Positions 25,266 through 25,418 of a stretch of 25,418 nt of DNA are shown piece after piece. Source of the DNA: a virus; the IMG/VR virus record IMGVR_UViG_3300043438_001088, positions 1 through 25,418 of that record, one strand, 5' to 3'. The notes under the pieces were generated by a model. The model worked only from the letters and a program-made list of their open reading frames with translations, was not told the origin of the DNA and ran no database searches. Every line of letters starts with the position of its first letter. Within the stretch, counting starts at the first letter, position 1. A program made the translations under genes and the position numbers.

Positions 25266-25418
25266 TTAATAAGTTCCTCCGTCTATTGTTTGAATTCTTG
25301 TTTCAATTGAACTACTAAATGTACTAAATCCGGTAGTTGCTGTAATATCAACCTGAACTGAACCACTTACAATTCCACCTGGTTTTCCAACTAAGTTATC
25401 CCAAGTTGCTCCTGCTAC
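25266..25418 (-). CDS. Tail fibre-like protein, N-terminus cut by window edge
   Basis: The last 50 residues of an upstream gene are visible. They read VAGATWDNLVGKPGGIVSGS, then VQVDITATTGFSTFSSSIET and end RIQTIDGGTY. The GIVSGSVQV segment matches the VSGSSQ motif of the other fibres in the window, so this is likely another fibre-type protein. Its N-terminus and size lie outside. The stop is 32 bases before the start of the 182-residue protein. Confidence 0.7.
   Translation of the reverse strand, partial: VAGATWDNLVGKPGGIVSGSVQVDITATTGFSTFSSSIETRIQTIDGGTY

Overview
The window looks like part of the late (virion) region of a contractile-tailed phage, a distant T4-like myovirus in Caudoviricetes. 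Every gene I can support is on the minus strand, so transcription runs from high to low coordinates. The DNA is AT-rich and densely packed, with no gene-free stretch over about 130 bases. Most starts lack a Shine-Dalgarno sequence and instead follow A/T-rich leaders. Together with the low GC this suggests, but does not prove, a Bacteroidota host. I see no integrase, tRNA, rRNA, IS element or CRISPR array.

In transcription order, 25418 to about 21176 encodes tail-fibre or adhesin-like virion proteins. These are a cut-off fibre end, two proteins with a shared N-terminal module, and an 856-residue fibre with two collagen-like Gly-X-Y blocks and a self-cleaving S74 (endosialidase-type) chaperone. 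From 21120 to 17637 follows an overlapping cassette of enzymes unusual for a tail cluster: two 2-oxoglutarate/Fe(II) oxygenases, a five-bladed propeller protein of the GH130/GH43 type, and a TPR-FkbM methyltransferase fusion. From 17609 to 12628 come a small virion-type protein, a second S74 fibre, a glycosyltransferase coupled to it, and a protein that carries a Hint (bacterial intein-like) domain before a LamG-like lectin domain.

From 12557 to 1256 is the tail core: sheath, tube, a terminator, a gp26-like protein with a likely frameshifted extension, a small charged protein, the tape measure, a gp48/54-like tube-baseplate protein, a LysM/gp53-like protein, a large hub-like protein and a small conserved protein. 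At the left end are a PhyH-type dioxygenase whose iron-binding HxD motif reads HxN, and an unidentified gene cut by the window edge.

Three points stand out. (1) The nonamer ATATTTATA occurs nine times on the coding strand, almost always just before the first gene of a compact gene group, and is a candidate late promoter or leader element. (2) A seven-T slippery run in the last codons of the gp26-like gene opens a +1/-2 frame with no good start of its own, as in phage tail-chaperone frameshifts. (3) The collagen-like fibre lies directly upstream of prolyl-hydroxylase-like oxygenases and sugar-related enzymes. This suggests, by inference only, a phage system that hydroxylates and glycosylates its own collagen-like fibres, or that modifies glycans.
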